Origin: Megalobrama amblycephala | Taxonomy: Eukaryota > Chordata > Actinopteri > Cypriniformes > Xenocyprididae | Assembly: GCF_018812025.1 (NCBI RefSeq) | Contig: NC_063061.1 | Location: 34,742,493 to 34,806,492 of the forward strand | Length of the DNA: 64,000 nt | Reading direction: 5' to 3' | Shown: positions 23,543 to 34,699 of the stretch, one piece after another | Position numbering within the stretch: the stretch's first letter is position 1 | How the letters are laid out: every line of letters begins with the position of its first letter | Translations under genes and position numbers: made by a program | Notes under the pieces: model-generated | Database searches by the model: none | The model's input: the letters and a program-made list of their open reading frames with translations, nothing else | Told to the model about the DNA's origin: nothing

Positions 23543-24874
23543 ATGGATCTGCAAATCTCAGTTTTTCTTCTCTTCATTCTTTTCACTGCAGGTACAAATA
23601 AACAAAAAGACAATGTTTTCTTTGTTTCATTGGATCTCCCTCTCACTGTCTCTGTTTCATTACAGACAAAGACAAATAGTTTGTGATGTTTTTAATTACT
23701 AATACAGATCATTAGATGTTCTCTCTCACTGTCTCTGTTTTATTACTACAGGACACTCTCTCAGATGTTATGAGTGTAAGGGTCTGAATGGTTCTTGTGC
23801 AGATCAAACAGTACAAACATGTCATAGTGGATATTCAAAGTGCATGAGTTCAACAGGAGGAACACAATTTGGTAAGTCCAATATGATTGAAATTTACTGT
23901 TATATTTCACTGATTGACTGATTAGAGATGCTGCCACTATTTTCTGGTGCTGCAACAGAACAGATACTCATTTATGATTTCAATCACAGAATAATGCACA
24001 TATATTTCTGATATTTGATTTATTTTCTCTCATAATGTTATGATTTTTTTAATGTTTGAATGAGAAACATGCTACATTTTGACATTTATAATTAAATTTT
24101 CCATCAAAATAATGTGCAGTTTAATTGGTCTTTCCTGTGTCATTCTTGTTTTTTAGGTGACACTAATACTAAAGTGAAGACTAAAGATTGTGCTCTTGTC
24201 TGTCAAAGTGGGTCCTTGAACTTAGGATATATAAAAACAACTACTTCCTGCTGTGACACAGATGAGTGTAATCTCCAAGATGCTGCAGATATTGTCCTTC
24301 AATGATCATGTGCAAATGACTATCTTCTGTAAAGTCATTTTACTTCCAAATGACATTCAATCAGGAAATAAAACAGGGTGTGGCTTTCTGTCATGAACTG
24401 ACTGAATGGAGCAGTTAAAGGAGATTTATTTTATACAGAAAAAATTATTAAAATAATTCCTGTTTTCCTCCCGTAGATCCCTCTAACATCCCCAATGGAA
24501 GGAAATGTTACTACTGTGATATTCAGAGCTGCACAAACACATTGATCTGTACAGGGGACGAAGACCGCTGTGTTCAAATAACATGTGAGAATCTGAAAAA
24601 GGAAGAAGATTAAAGTCATGATCTTTTAAACTCTCTTAGGTTTAATCATTTGACACAGAGATCACATATACCAATGTCCAGCTTAGACTGAATCAACCTA
24701 TTTTCTTTCTTTCCATCAGCAACTTCTGGAGGCCGGTCAATGGCGCTAAAAGGCTGTGCCTCTAAATCACTTTGTGATGGCATAGAATATGATCTTGGTG
24801 TTGCGAGCGTCTCATGTTGTGAGGGGAACCTGTGTAACGGTGCTCAGAGAGTCGACCAGAGATGGGAGCTTTAG
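23543..24874 (+). CDS. LU gene C: two-domain gene with lost splice donor and lost GPI tail
   Basis: Exons equivalent to gene B: 23543-23591, 23752-23871, 24157-24288, 24477-24584 and 24720-24874, all phase 1. If all are joined, the product is 187 residues: signal peptide, LU domain 1 (CYEC to CCDTDECN) and LU domain 2 (CYYC to CCEGNLCN), each with ten cysteines. Two changes stand out. The donor after exon 3 reads CAG-AT instead of CAG-GT, so exon 3 would run on to a TGA at 24303-24305, giving a 105-residue secreted one-domain protein. Exon 5 ends in RVDQRWEL and a stop instead of the hydrophobic tail of gene B. The product is thus probably secreted, or the gene is decaying. AATAAA lies at 24154 plus 1000 (25154-25159). 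Exon 1 equals that of gene B. Confidence 0.75.
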
Positions 24875-27176
24875 AACAATTCACTGGTGAGTCAATTGTG
24901 CTGTGGATAACCTACTGAAGGAGACAGTCGTGTACTTTTACATGAGAGAAGGGGTACGTCGCCACCACAAAAAAATTAATCTCTCGTTTTTTTATAGCTT
25001 TTCTTATCCTTTGATATGTTTCTTATCAATCATTGTTAACTTTTTCTTTTACTGTCCTGCGTTCTGATGACATTGAATATATTCTTGATATATATTGTGT
25101 AGTCATTGTATACAAAGTTTATGTTATTAATGTCATCTACTGTTTACAAGCATAATAAAAATGTATTAAAACTATTCACTCACTTTCTCCTGGAGATTAA
25201 GGACTATGTGCAAACAATTTTCATCTCACTATATTATTAAAATATTTACTGTAATATTTATTTTCACAATTTTTAACAACTTTAAAGATGAACACAAATT
25301 CAGTAATTATAAGCTATAATCTGAGCTTTTACTTTTGCTGTCTTAGGTTTAGGAAAACTGTGTGACTCATAATAGACGATCAAACTCAAGTGGATGCACA
25401 ACAGTACACTAACTTATTTCTTACATTTCTAATTATTACTAAAAAGAAAGAAGAAAGAAGACTTTAATTTTATTACTTACCTTGTCATTTGCAAGATTTT
25501 CCTTCACCTGAAAAACTGTTCTGTGTTTTGTTGTTTGTCTTGAAGTAAAGTACTGGATTTTTGTAGGATCTTATCATTACAAATGATTACTAAAAGACTT
25601 GGAAAAAATACAAAATAGACACTCGATATTTAATATTTCAACATGAATAACAAAAATACAAGAACAAGTATTAAAAACAACACCAGTGATTTGATTGTTA
25701 TTGAAATCACTGCCTGTTAAACAAAACATTACAAAATTAAAAATATATTAATTCATTTAAATTTTTTTACTAAAAATAAGGATGAATGATTCACAGGTAA
25801 GATAACATCTCATCAGCCTTAGCAGCTAGCAACAACAGTCATTTAAAATCCAGAAATTACATAAATAAAATATTATAAATATTATAAACATTAAACATTA
25901 TTTGATATTTAAAAAATAGCCTTGGATATTTCATCCACAGTCTGTTCTAGCCTGCTTCCCAACCTGCAGCCGAACCACAAACAATGATGTTTTGACTTCC
26001 ATAGTAGGGGGAAAAAAATACTATGGAAGTCAATTGCAACCATCAGCTGTCTGGTTACCAACATTTACATTTGGATCAACTTGAGGGTGAATAAATGGTG
26101 ACAGAATTTAAATTTTTGGGTGAACTATCCCTTTAAGGCTTGCATTTTTATGGGCTGGAATTCAAAATGGTTGTATATTTAAGCTGTGATTATTTCAATT
26201 AAAAATATTTCAGACACATTTTCATTATTAAAAATTCAATAATTTATATTCACCGTTAAGATTTCACTTCCAAAATATTTCGTTATGTTTAAAAATACAA
26301 CCTATAAAATTCGACTGGCAATTTTCAGTCCATTTTATTTCGCTTTACAAATTCGCTTCCACAAATTCAGATGTTCAACATTTCACATCCGGGAACTGCA
26401 GGAAAACCAGTGGAGTACCGATGCATGATCTCCATCTGCTGTTAGTCTTCTTCACCAGCAGGTGCCGCTAGCGGCTGTTTACGAAGTCCAGAGTACGGCT
26501 AGTAAGTCATCATTCATTCGTTCATTCATAAAACGGATTTACAGAAATGGAGCAAGTGGTAAGTGAATGTGTAATGATTATCAGGGCCAGTATGAATGCA
26601 GAAAAGCTGATAAAGACACTAAAGCTGCATTTATGTTTAATTCAGTGTCTTTATGGTTACTTTCACTGTGTAGACTACAGCTTTCTCTACAGTGAACGAG
26701 AGTATAACGTTGTTCCCTGATGCTGGTGTACAGATCAAACGTTAAATCTGAGGTAGACATTTATTTCTCTCTGTTGTTTAGTTTCCTTAACTTTATATCG
26801 CGGCACTGTGTTGTAATACTAGGGTTTCCCTCATGTGTCATAGGATTCCCCTGCCGTCAGGACATATAAAACTCTTAACACAGCTAAATGGACTCGTACA
26901 GTGATATAAAAGACCAAACATGCACCTCATTTGTGATGTAAGTTGTACTATAATTATAGGCTCCAAGAAAGCAGATACTGGCATAAAGTTGGTCTGACGC
27001 TGAACGTTTGATATTCGCAAATTTAGGGACCGTCTCTAAAGTTTGGTATTCACGTTTCTACCTTCAATAGCGTTTAAAGAGAATGACTTACAGTCACAAA
27101 ACCAACTGTAAGTGTTCATCTAGGTCTCAGGTATGATGCAAACCTTTTAGATTTTTGATGTTTATTAAAATAAAAG
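24875..27176. other. Intergenic after LU gene C
   Basis: Mostly AT-rich DNA without a recognised gene. At 26547-26558 a short open start (MEQV) is followed at once by GTAAGTG, a strong donor, and the context (CGGATTTACAGAAATGG) could be a tiny first coding exon of a gene continuing into or past the assembly gap. This is weak evidence and no second exon is seen. Confidence 0.3.
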
Positions 27177-27291
27177 GTAACACTTCATATTAACTAGTTA
27201 ATATGAACTAACAATGAACTGCACTTCTACAACACTTATTAATCTTTGTTAATATTAATTCTAGCATTTACTAATACATTATTAAAATAAA
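27177..27291. repeat. Cyprinid MITE fragment cut by the gap
   Basis: GGTAACACTTCATATTAACTAG with following phrases (GAACTAACAATGAACTG, TTATTAATCTTTGTTAATATTA) is the start of a very abundant cyprinid repeat. The copy runs into the N block, so its right half is not visible. Confidence 0.6.
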
Positions 27292-28291
27292 NNNNNNNNN
27301 NNNNNNNNNNNNNNNNNNNNNNNNNNNNNNNNNNNNNNNNNNNNNNNNNNNNNNNNNNNNNNNNNNNNNNNNNNNNNNNNNNNNNNNNNNNNNNNNNNNN
27401 NNNNNNNNNNNNNNNNNNNNNNNNNNNNNNNNNNNNNNNNNNNNNNNNNNNNNNNNNNNNNNNNNNNNNNNNNNNNNNNNNNNNNNNNNNNNNNNNNNNN
27501 NNNNNNNNNNNNNNNNNNNNNNNNNNNNNNNNNNNNNNNNNNNNNNNNNNNNNNNNNNNNNNNNNNNNNNNNNNNNNNNNNNNNNNNNNNNNNNNNNNNN
27601 NNNNNNNNNNNNNNNNNNNNNNNNNNNNNNNNNNNNNNNNNNNNNNNNNNNNNNNNNNNNNNNNNNNNNNNNNNNNNNNNNNNNNNNNNNNNNNNNNNNN
27701 NNNNNNNNNNNNNNNNNNNNNNNNNNNNNNNNNNNNNNNNNNNNNNNNNNNNNNNNNNNNNNNNNNNNNNNNNNNNNNNNNNNNNNNNNNNNNNNNNNNN
27801 NNNNNNNNNNNNNNNNNNNNNNNNNNNNNNNNNNNNNNNNNNNNNNNNNNNNNNNNNNNNNNNNNNNNNNNNNNNNNNNNNNNNNNNNNNNNNNNNNNNN
27901 NNNNNNNNNNNNNNNNNNNNNNNNNNNNNNNNNNNNNNNNNNNNNNNNNNNNNNNNNNNNNNNNNNNNNNNNNNNNNNNNNNNNNNNNNNNNNNNNNNNN
28001 NNNNNNNNNNNNNNNNNNNNNNNNNNNNNNNNNNNNNNNNNNNNNNNNNNNNNNNNNNNNNNNNNNNNNNNNNNNNNNNNNNNNNNNNNNNNNNNNNNNN
28101 NNNNNNNNNNNNNNNNNNNNNNNNNNNNNNNNNNNNNNNNNNNNNNNNNNNNNNNNNNNNNNNNNNNNNNNNNNNNNNNNNNNNNNNNNNNNNNNNNNNN
28201 NNNNNNNNNNNNNNNNNNNNNNNNNNNNNNNNNNNNNNNNNNNNNNNNNNNNNNNNNNNNNNNNNNNNNNNNNNNNNNNNNNNNNNNNNNN
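27292..28291. other. Assembly gap (1000 N)
   Basis: An unbroken run of N of exactly 1000 positions, a conventional size for a gap of unknown length. It lies between a MITE and a TTAA-type element, so repeats probably broke the assembly. Confidence 0.99.
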
Positions 28292-28304
28292 GATGTTTTA
28301 TTAA

Positions 28305-29925
28305 CCCTCAGGGGTCTGAGGATTTTTGGGGCCCTGGAGAAGTTTTGACATGCCCTGACATTTGTGCTTTTTTCAGTAGTTCATAAACATATTAATGACA
28401 AAAGTGTCATTACACTGTATTCAGCACAAACTAGGCTACAATAATATGTGAGGAACATGTATGTACATGTTTGTGTTTTTGAACTTAAAAAACTTAAGTC
28501 ACTGAAATAAGGCCAAAAAAAATATATTAAAACTGTGTTCACAAGGATTCTGGGTATTGGAGGTTGTAGACTAGAGTTTTTGCTTCAGAATGAAGTAAAA
28601 AATATCCTTCCTACTCCTTCATATAAAACAATAGAGAGATTTAAATTTTCTAAGACACTTTTGGTCAAGAAACACAGTATGCATGGAGGCGTGAATCCTC
28701 ATGTATAATGGGTGATTCTCACCTGAGAAGACAAAAGAATTGAATAATAATGACCTGAAATGACTTGCATATTAATGAGGCCTTTCAGTCAGGTAGGCTG
28801 TGAAAAAACCCTCTGTGATCATGCTGATAACAGGATTAAAGTCCACTCAGGACAAAAAAAAAAACATGATTTTTGTGATCTCATGCATGCACGTATTATT
28901 GCACATGATATGAAGAAAATTTTGTATAGGCCTATGTTAAATTACACTACCAGTCAAAAGATTGAACACATTGCCATTATAATGTTTTTAAAAGAAGTCT
29001 CAAGTCTCTAACCAAATAATGGTTTTCTATTTTAATATACTTTAAAATATAATGTATTTCTGTGATGCAAAGCGTATGAACATTCCTACCTCTAGGGCAT
29101 TTCGTATAGGCTACTATATTTGTTATATTATAGAGCCTAAATGTTGATGTGCAGTTGACAAACTATACATCATTAAAAAGATCTAAGACTCAAGCTTCAC
29201 ATTTTGACTCTTAAAATCTTATATTGACCATAATTTCTTAATATGCTTAAAAGCATACACATTTGGAGAAATATTGATGTGTTGAATGAATGTTTATATC
29301 AATTTTCTGTACAGAGGAGTAATATTTATTATTCTATATTTATTGTCATCATTATGAGCGCTGGATGCTGTGTTTTTAATTCATAGCCTACTTGCAGCCG
29401 GAGGGCGCTCTGCCCCTTTTGTCCACAAATGCCTCAGTAAAAGAAGAGGCATATCATGTGACAATCAAGGAACTAACAGAGGCAAGAGATCGCTAAATAT
29501 GGCTATTCAAAACACTTTTGAAGACAATAAATACACGATTGAGATGATGTATGCATGTATTGACTGAATTTGCGTCTGAATAGCGCTGGCTCCGTGGGCG
29601 TGGCTGCATTAGCGGATAATGAGCTGAATCACAGACTTCTGACATGGCTCTCTTTTCATACAGATTACATAAACACAGAAGGTTTGTATTCGATTTGACT
29701 TATATGTTTTAAAACCTGACATCTTAACGTTTTTTTAGACATAAGTGTAATTTTTTTGTCATTAGTATTCACTAAGATACAGTTCATTTTCTAAGAACTA
29801 TCAGATTGGACTTCGTTCAGAGGGAGACGAAAGATCACGCATCATGTTTGTTTTCTTTATTTTACAAAAACAAAATTTTGTTTTTGTGAGCACAAATAAA
29901 AGAAGATATTCCACATATTAAAATG
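28305..29925. mobile_element. TTAA-flanked (piggyBac-like) non-autonomous element, copy 1, right end lost
   Basis: TTAA at 28301-28304 precedes the end CCCTCAGGGGTCTGAGG. The block is collinear with the complete copy at 54401-55952 over most of its length (GGAGAAGTTTTGACATG, ATTCAGCACAAACTAGGCTA, GCCGGAGGGCGCTCTG, CAGATTGGACTTCGTTCAGA). Similarity fades near 29900-29925, where LTR-retrotransposon gag sequence begins, so its right terminus was lost. No transposase is seen. The piggyBac label rests on the TTAA duplication and CCCT-type ends of the complete copy. Confidence 0.75.
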
Positions 29926-29989
29926 GTGTAATTTTGTCGGAGCCCTCTCCTCGGACAGCACGCCAAATACGCATACTACTACGCATACT

Positions 29990-30501
29990 TTTTTCCATCT
30001 GATTATTTGTAAGTGTGAACTCGTGAATGGAGTAAAGTGACTTGGAGATGGCACTTGTGAAGTCACTGGCCTGTAGTGGGCTTCTCTTTCTGACTTAAGA
30101 CTTTGAAGCTCCTGATGTAACATAGCATTCTGTTGTTGCATCTCCTGCAACGCCGAAATAACTTCTGGAAGCTGACTGGTTTGTCGCCGCAAGTCTGCAT
30201 TCTCTTGTTTCATCAACTGCAGCATGGCTGTAAGCTCTACTTCCTCTTCTCCTCACCCATCAGATGCACTTTGCCAATCATCTCTAAATGTCCACTTATC
30301 ATGATCAAACTCTTGACTGACAGGAGAAGTCGATCTGGTGTGTGCTAACATACTTGGTGACTGGACTCTGCTTTGGCTGCGGTCTGGGAGTGGCTGTCGA
30401 TGTGGCAATGGCTCACCAAGCTCGTAATCCACTAAATGAGTTGGTGGGTTGATCTGTCTTCGTGGACGCACAACAGGCGCTTCTCTCTCGGGTTGAGACA
30501 T
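29990..30501 (-). pseudogene. gag-like N-terminal fragment with in-frame stop
   Basis: The frame opens at the ATG at 30501 (MSQPEREAPVVRPRRQINPP), contains a TGA at 30253-30255, and continues in the same frame with a predicted coiled coil (ADLRRQTSQLPEVISALQEM, then QELQSLKSE). After about 30000 the similarity to a gag protein ends in unrelated sequence. It represents the structural protein of the LTR element upstream and is broken by the stop and the truncation. No zinc knuckle remains. Confidence 0.6.
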
Positions 30502-30520
30502 CTCTGTAGCAATTCACTTC

Positions 30521-30538
30521 ATCCGGCTTGAAGGACCA
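30521..30538 (-). promoter_or_regulatory. Primer-binding site, tRNA-Tyr type
   Basis: TGGTCCTTCAAGCCGGAT on the minus strand is complementary to the 3' end of vertebrate tRNA-Tyr (CCGGCTCGAAGGACCA) with one mismatch. It would prime minus-strand DNA synthesis. It is placed correctly between the LTR and the gag frame. Confidence 0.7.
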
Positions 30539-30548
30539 TGAAAAATCT

Positions 30549-31420
30549 TGTGATTCTTTATCTAATTGCTAGTCCGGGTTTGGTTGAAGGCTACAGTTTG
30601 TCCGGTCAGAACAAGGATGTCTCACTCAGATTATAATCCGAATCTTGGTTTATTACATGTGCATAGATGTGTGGTTCTGTGAATACAAAATACAAATATA
30701 AATATGGATATAAACATATATAAAACAAACACAATATTAATAAAGCTTACTTAATAAAATACTGATCAATAATGGAAAAAAATACTATTACAATATCTAT
30801 TATGAAATACTTGAATAAATTGAGTTTGTGTTCAATACAATGCAAACTATGTGTGTGCGCTAACACTGGGCATGAGCTGTGCACGTGAACATGGCTGCTG
30901 CTGCCCGTGCAAACTAAGATGTAAACAAATTAGGAGTGCATGCGCGCTACCTGAAATGCGACCGTGCATATGCATTTATAAGTTACAAATATAACTAATA
31001 CTGACAGCGAATGGCATACATAAATATGGAATGTCAGTAACGTCATAGCAGCAGAACATAATCAAGTAATCAGACAATTTAAACACCTATACAGGCTAAA
31101 CAGCGTTTGTCTTAACATGCGCTGAGAATGCTCCGTAATGATTACTTACAGTGTGATGCACGCACACGCACAATCAATAAAAACCTCCTCCGATTTGGAT
31201 TATAACTATTTACTTTAAACTACAACTATATACAATATTCAGCCGATCTCATTTTCCCATTATCAACCACCTGATCTCTTCTCCGTCACTTCGCGAACTC
31301 TGGTGGAAAGTTTTGGAATAGTCCATTTCGCGCTGAATGACAGGGTGACTGGGAGAGTCCTATTTATCAAAGGGGGACACTTTCTACAGTGTGCTTCTCT
31401 TCAGCCACTTAACTGTGACA
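30549..31420 (-). repeat. Probable 5' LTR, 872 bp
   Basis: Minus-strand reading starts TGTCACAGTTAAG and ends GAATCACA, giving TG...CA ends, and is followed 10 bases later by the primer-binding site. AATAAACC near 30650 on the minus strand could be the polyadenylation signal. No second LTR is present in the window, so the outer border is inferred from the TG end alone. Confidence 0.55.
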
Positions 31421-31988
31421 TACTTATAGTCAACAGAATATTTAAAGGAGATCATCAAAATAAGGTGTAACCAAAAGGGTAAATTCAGGCAACATGTTTA
31501 TTTATACGCTGATTAAAAAATCTCTGTGAGCGTACCTTTTTGCGATATACTGACTGTGCAGCCTTTTAGTGAAAATTGGGTTCAGAACATGTTAGTGTGA
31601 CTTTATCATTTACTGATTATTTAAAGAGATCTACCACCACAAACTAACATATAGTTGCACATTTGTTTGTCCTAGTTATTTACATGGATTTATTCTGTAT
31701 GTGTTATTCAGATATGGTTGGCATGAGTGGTTGTTTCTAGTTTGTGGTTTGTTTTTTCATCAATGACCCAGTGTCACATTTTCCACAGAGATTACATCAA
31801 GCTTGATATTCTATCATAACACAGATACAATATGTAGTGGGTTTTTTCTTTGTCATAGTTTTTAAATGCTCAGTCTAACAATTTGCATATCAGGTTTTGA
31901 ATAAGAGGCACCTGCTGGCCAGTATCAGATGTATAAAGAATCTTTGAATATTTACTGATTTTATCTGAGCACTTCATACTAAAATGAT

Positions 31989-32047
<59 letters not shown>

Positions 32048-32403
32048 ATTATTATAATTATTATTTTTAAGTTAACCTTCCATAGAAGTGCACTGTTTCT
32101 TTTCTTCAAATGTTTAGCTAGTCATTTTGAAACTCATTTTTTTAATAAATGTTTGTTTTTATGGGCTGAAAAGCAGATGAAGTCATGCACATTAATACTT
32201 GTGACAACTTTTAATTTACAATTGTATTTATATGTAAAAGTAATAGCACCATTAGTCATTCTGGTGACAGCATTAAACTTAAGGTCAGTCATTTGTGGCT
32301 TTGTGAACAAATTTGAAGTCAAGTCCAATTAATCAGTCTAATAATTATATCAAGAGGCAGTAAAAGTAATGCTAATCTGAAAAAATAAATAAAACCATGA
32401 CAA
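31421..32403. other. Intergenic with (TA)n microsatellite
   Basis: No gene recognised. A (TA)n tract of about 50 bp lies at 31991-32042, followed by (TTA)n. The apparent frame of repeated IY residues on the minus strand is a product of this tract. Confidence 0.6.
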
Positions 32404-32648
32404 GTTCCCTTTCGATACTTCACTCGTACTGCGTATGGGGAAAGGTCTCCTTTTTCCCCGTTACTGAAGCCTTTTTCAATAACGCAGTGTAACTGCATCG
32501 TCATTGGTTCACTCATAGACAAGTTGTTGAACCAATGACGGCGCGGCATAGCTGCGCGACCTATGGCGACAGAGCGCGCAAATATTCCCGCCGAAATGGG
32601 CGGGGTTTAGGGCTATATAAGCGGGCGTTTCGCCATAGGATTTCAGTT
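32404..32648 (+). repeat. Left inverted terminal repeat of DIRS 1
   Basis: Runs from GTTCCCTTTCGATACTTCAC to GCCATAGGATTTCAG. It is inverted at the right side of the element (ends at CTGAAATCCTATGGC, 37684) with few differences. It contains CCAATGACG and a TATATAAGCGGG box near 32613, which could be the promoter of the element. Confidence 0.85.
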
Positions 32649-33034
32649 CTCTCTCCTTCAGCGACGACTTCACATCGCTCCTCGCTGATCTCCGGCTGAA
32701 GCCGTCGCCGGCTGGAAGAAGCTCGCCTGGAAAGAAGCTCTCGCCGCCGTCGAAGAGGCTCCACGCAGCGGACTGCTGAGCTCGCCGAGGAAGAAGCGCC
32801 GGCGCCCTCGTCGACTGCCGCCTCGAGCGCCGTCTCGAGCCGCCCGCTTCCCGCTTCCGGCCGCCTGCCAGCCCGTCTCCTGCCGCCATCCGGCGCGCCT
32901 AAAAGAGCGATTTTCCCGCGGTTTATTGCCGCTCTAAAAGAGCTTTCCAACAGCGGTTTTCACTGCTCTAGCGGCCCTCGCCGCTCTAAAAGAGCCCCTC
33001 AAACGCCGTTTTCACGGCGGCGGCGTTGTTACAA

Positions 33035-34486
33035 ATGCCGCGCCACTCGTGTGGCACATGCAGAGCCCCTCTGCATGACGACGACGGTCACGGTGAGTGC
33101 GTCGGCTGCCTGGGCAGACCCCATGCAGAGGCCGCGCTCACCGGGACCTCGTGTTCTCACTGTGAGAACATGAGTCTCGCCTCTCTGCGCTCGCGGATCG
33201 CCTTCTTCAGTGAAGGCGATCTCGCCGCTCGCGCCCTCCCGTCTTCTTCCTCCCGCGAGCCGGCTAGGAAGAGACGGCAGGGTAGAGCGGCCCAGCGCAC
33301 GGAGTTGGATGACGTCACGCCGGCTTCCCCGCGTGCCTCACCCTCTCCCCCGAGAGAGCAGTCCCCCGTCCTGTTCTCCCGCCCTGAGCTGCATCCCTCG
33401 GCAGATGCGAGCGACCTCATCTCTTTTGGCGGTTCTGGGGAAGAGCCGCTTGATGACGTCATGTCTCTCGCGGCCTCTGAATCCGAAGGTTGGGCCGGTG
33501 ATTCTGACCCCGCCTGCCTTCCCTCGCTGGAGCCCATTGATTGCAAGCCGGGTATGGATGCCGAGCTCTTCCGCATCCTTTCGAAAGCAGTAGAGGTTTT
33601 GGACCTCGAATGGGCTCCACCAGAGGAGCCATCACGGAGCAGGCCCCTTGTCAACGTGCCGCACCGTTTTTCCCAGAGGTTCACAACGAGCTGACGAAGT
33701 CATGCCGCGCCCCGTATTCTGCCCGCCTATGTACTACGCATTATTCAGTTCTCACCTCTGTGGATGGCTCTGAAGAGAAGGGTTACGAGCATCTACCGCC
33801 CCTGGACGAAGCGGTGGCGGCTCACCTCTGTCCCCCCACGGCTGTGGGTTGGAAAACTAAGAGGGCCCTTCCATCCAAGCCCTGCAGGACCACTTCTGCC
33901 CTGGCTGGCAGAGCATATACATCCGCAGGGCCAGGCTGCCTCAGCGCTGCACGCCATGGCTATTCTCCAGGTGTTTCAAGCGAAGCTCCTCCGTTCTCTG
34001 GATGAGTCCGGCGTCGATGCACCTGCCTTCCGTGACCTCCGCAGCGCCACTGACTTGGCCCTGCATGCCACAAAGGCCACAGCTCAGGCCATTGGACGAT
34101 CCATGGCCAGCCTGGTCGTGCTTGAGCGCCATTTGTGGCTCAACCTGACCGAGATTAAGGAGATGGACAAGACGGCCTTTTTGGATGCCCCGGTCTCTCC
34201 TTCTGGTCTCTTCGGGCCAGCAGTAGAGGGCTTTACGGAGCGTTTTACTGCAGCACAAAAGTCGTCTCAGGCTATGCGACACTTCCTGCCTAAACGCCCT
34301 AGCTCCACGTCTGCTTCCAGCCGCCCCAAGTCTGCGCCGGCTCAGCAGAACAAAACTGCCCCCTCTACCTCTCAGGCAGCACCACCCAAGGAACAGCGCC
34401 ATCATAAGCGCTCCTCCTTCCCGAGGCAACGTCAGGGACCCCGGCCTAAGATTACGCTGGACCCGACGCCTCCTAAGCCCTCCTGA
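33035..34486 (+). pseudogene. DIRS 1 gag-like gene, two frameshifts
   Basis: From ATG 33035 the product starts MPRHSCGTCRAPL and has paired cysteines (CGTC, CVGCLG, CSHC) suggesting a zinc-binding fold, then an acidic, serine/proline-rich region. At about 33640 the conserved frame moves to frame 1 (FFPEVHNELTKS), and at about 33925 it returns to frame 2 (ASALHAMAILQVFQAKLL), ending in a basic, lysine/proline-rich tail. Each move needs a single-base indel. The protein would package the element RNA; as it stands it is broken. Confidence 0.8.
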
Positions 34487-34699
34487 TATTTCAGGAAGGA
34501 AGAGGATGGGGCAAAGTCTCGCCACGGCCGGACCACCCCAAAAGCTCTTTCGTTCCACCCCCCTCCGCCTCGTTCAGCTCCGGGCGTGGGAGATATGTTC
34601 AGTGTTGTACTAACTGGGCCCAGTGCTGCGTCCATGCAAAACGCTATTCTTATGGCAAACACTATGAATATTCTACCTTCTCTAAGAAAGAGCGAAGTT

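Larger units (their letters stand above)
29930..31420 (-). mobile_element. 5' part of an LTR retrotransposon (LTR, primer site, gag start)
   Basis: On the minus strand an LTR (31420 to 30549) is followed by a tRNA-Tyr primer-binding site (30538 to 30521), a short leader and the start of a gag-like frame, then the element breaks off near 29930. Protease, RT, integrase and the 3' LTR are absent. The superfamily is uncertain; the gag start reminds me of BEL/Pao or gypsy types in fish. The break lies beside the decayed end of the TTAA-type element. Confidence 0.65.

Noticed and set aside
3950..24874. LU genes as three-finger toxin genes
   Set aside because: The cysteine pattern is shared by the whole Ly6/uPAR superfamily; two-domain plans, GPI-like tails and a fish setting fit cell-surface LU proteins.
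31870..32109. Frame with repeated IY residues on the minus strand
   Set aside because: It is the translation of a (TA)n microsatellite, not a protein gene.
32509..32950. Arginine/serine-rich minus-strand frames of 126 and 129 codons
   Set aside because: They are antisense to the GC-rich DIRS 1 leader; codon-free GC content explains the open frames.
32404..34500. CpG-island promoter of a host gene
   Set aside because: The GC-rich block coincides exactly with the left part of DIRS 1 and no host exon is attached.
33157..34558. Long minus-strand frames opposite DIRS 1 gag
   Set aside because: Shadows of the real plus-strand gag in GC-rich DNA, with no domain of their own.
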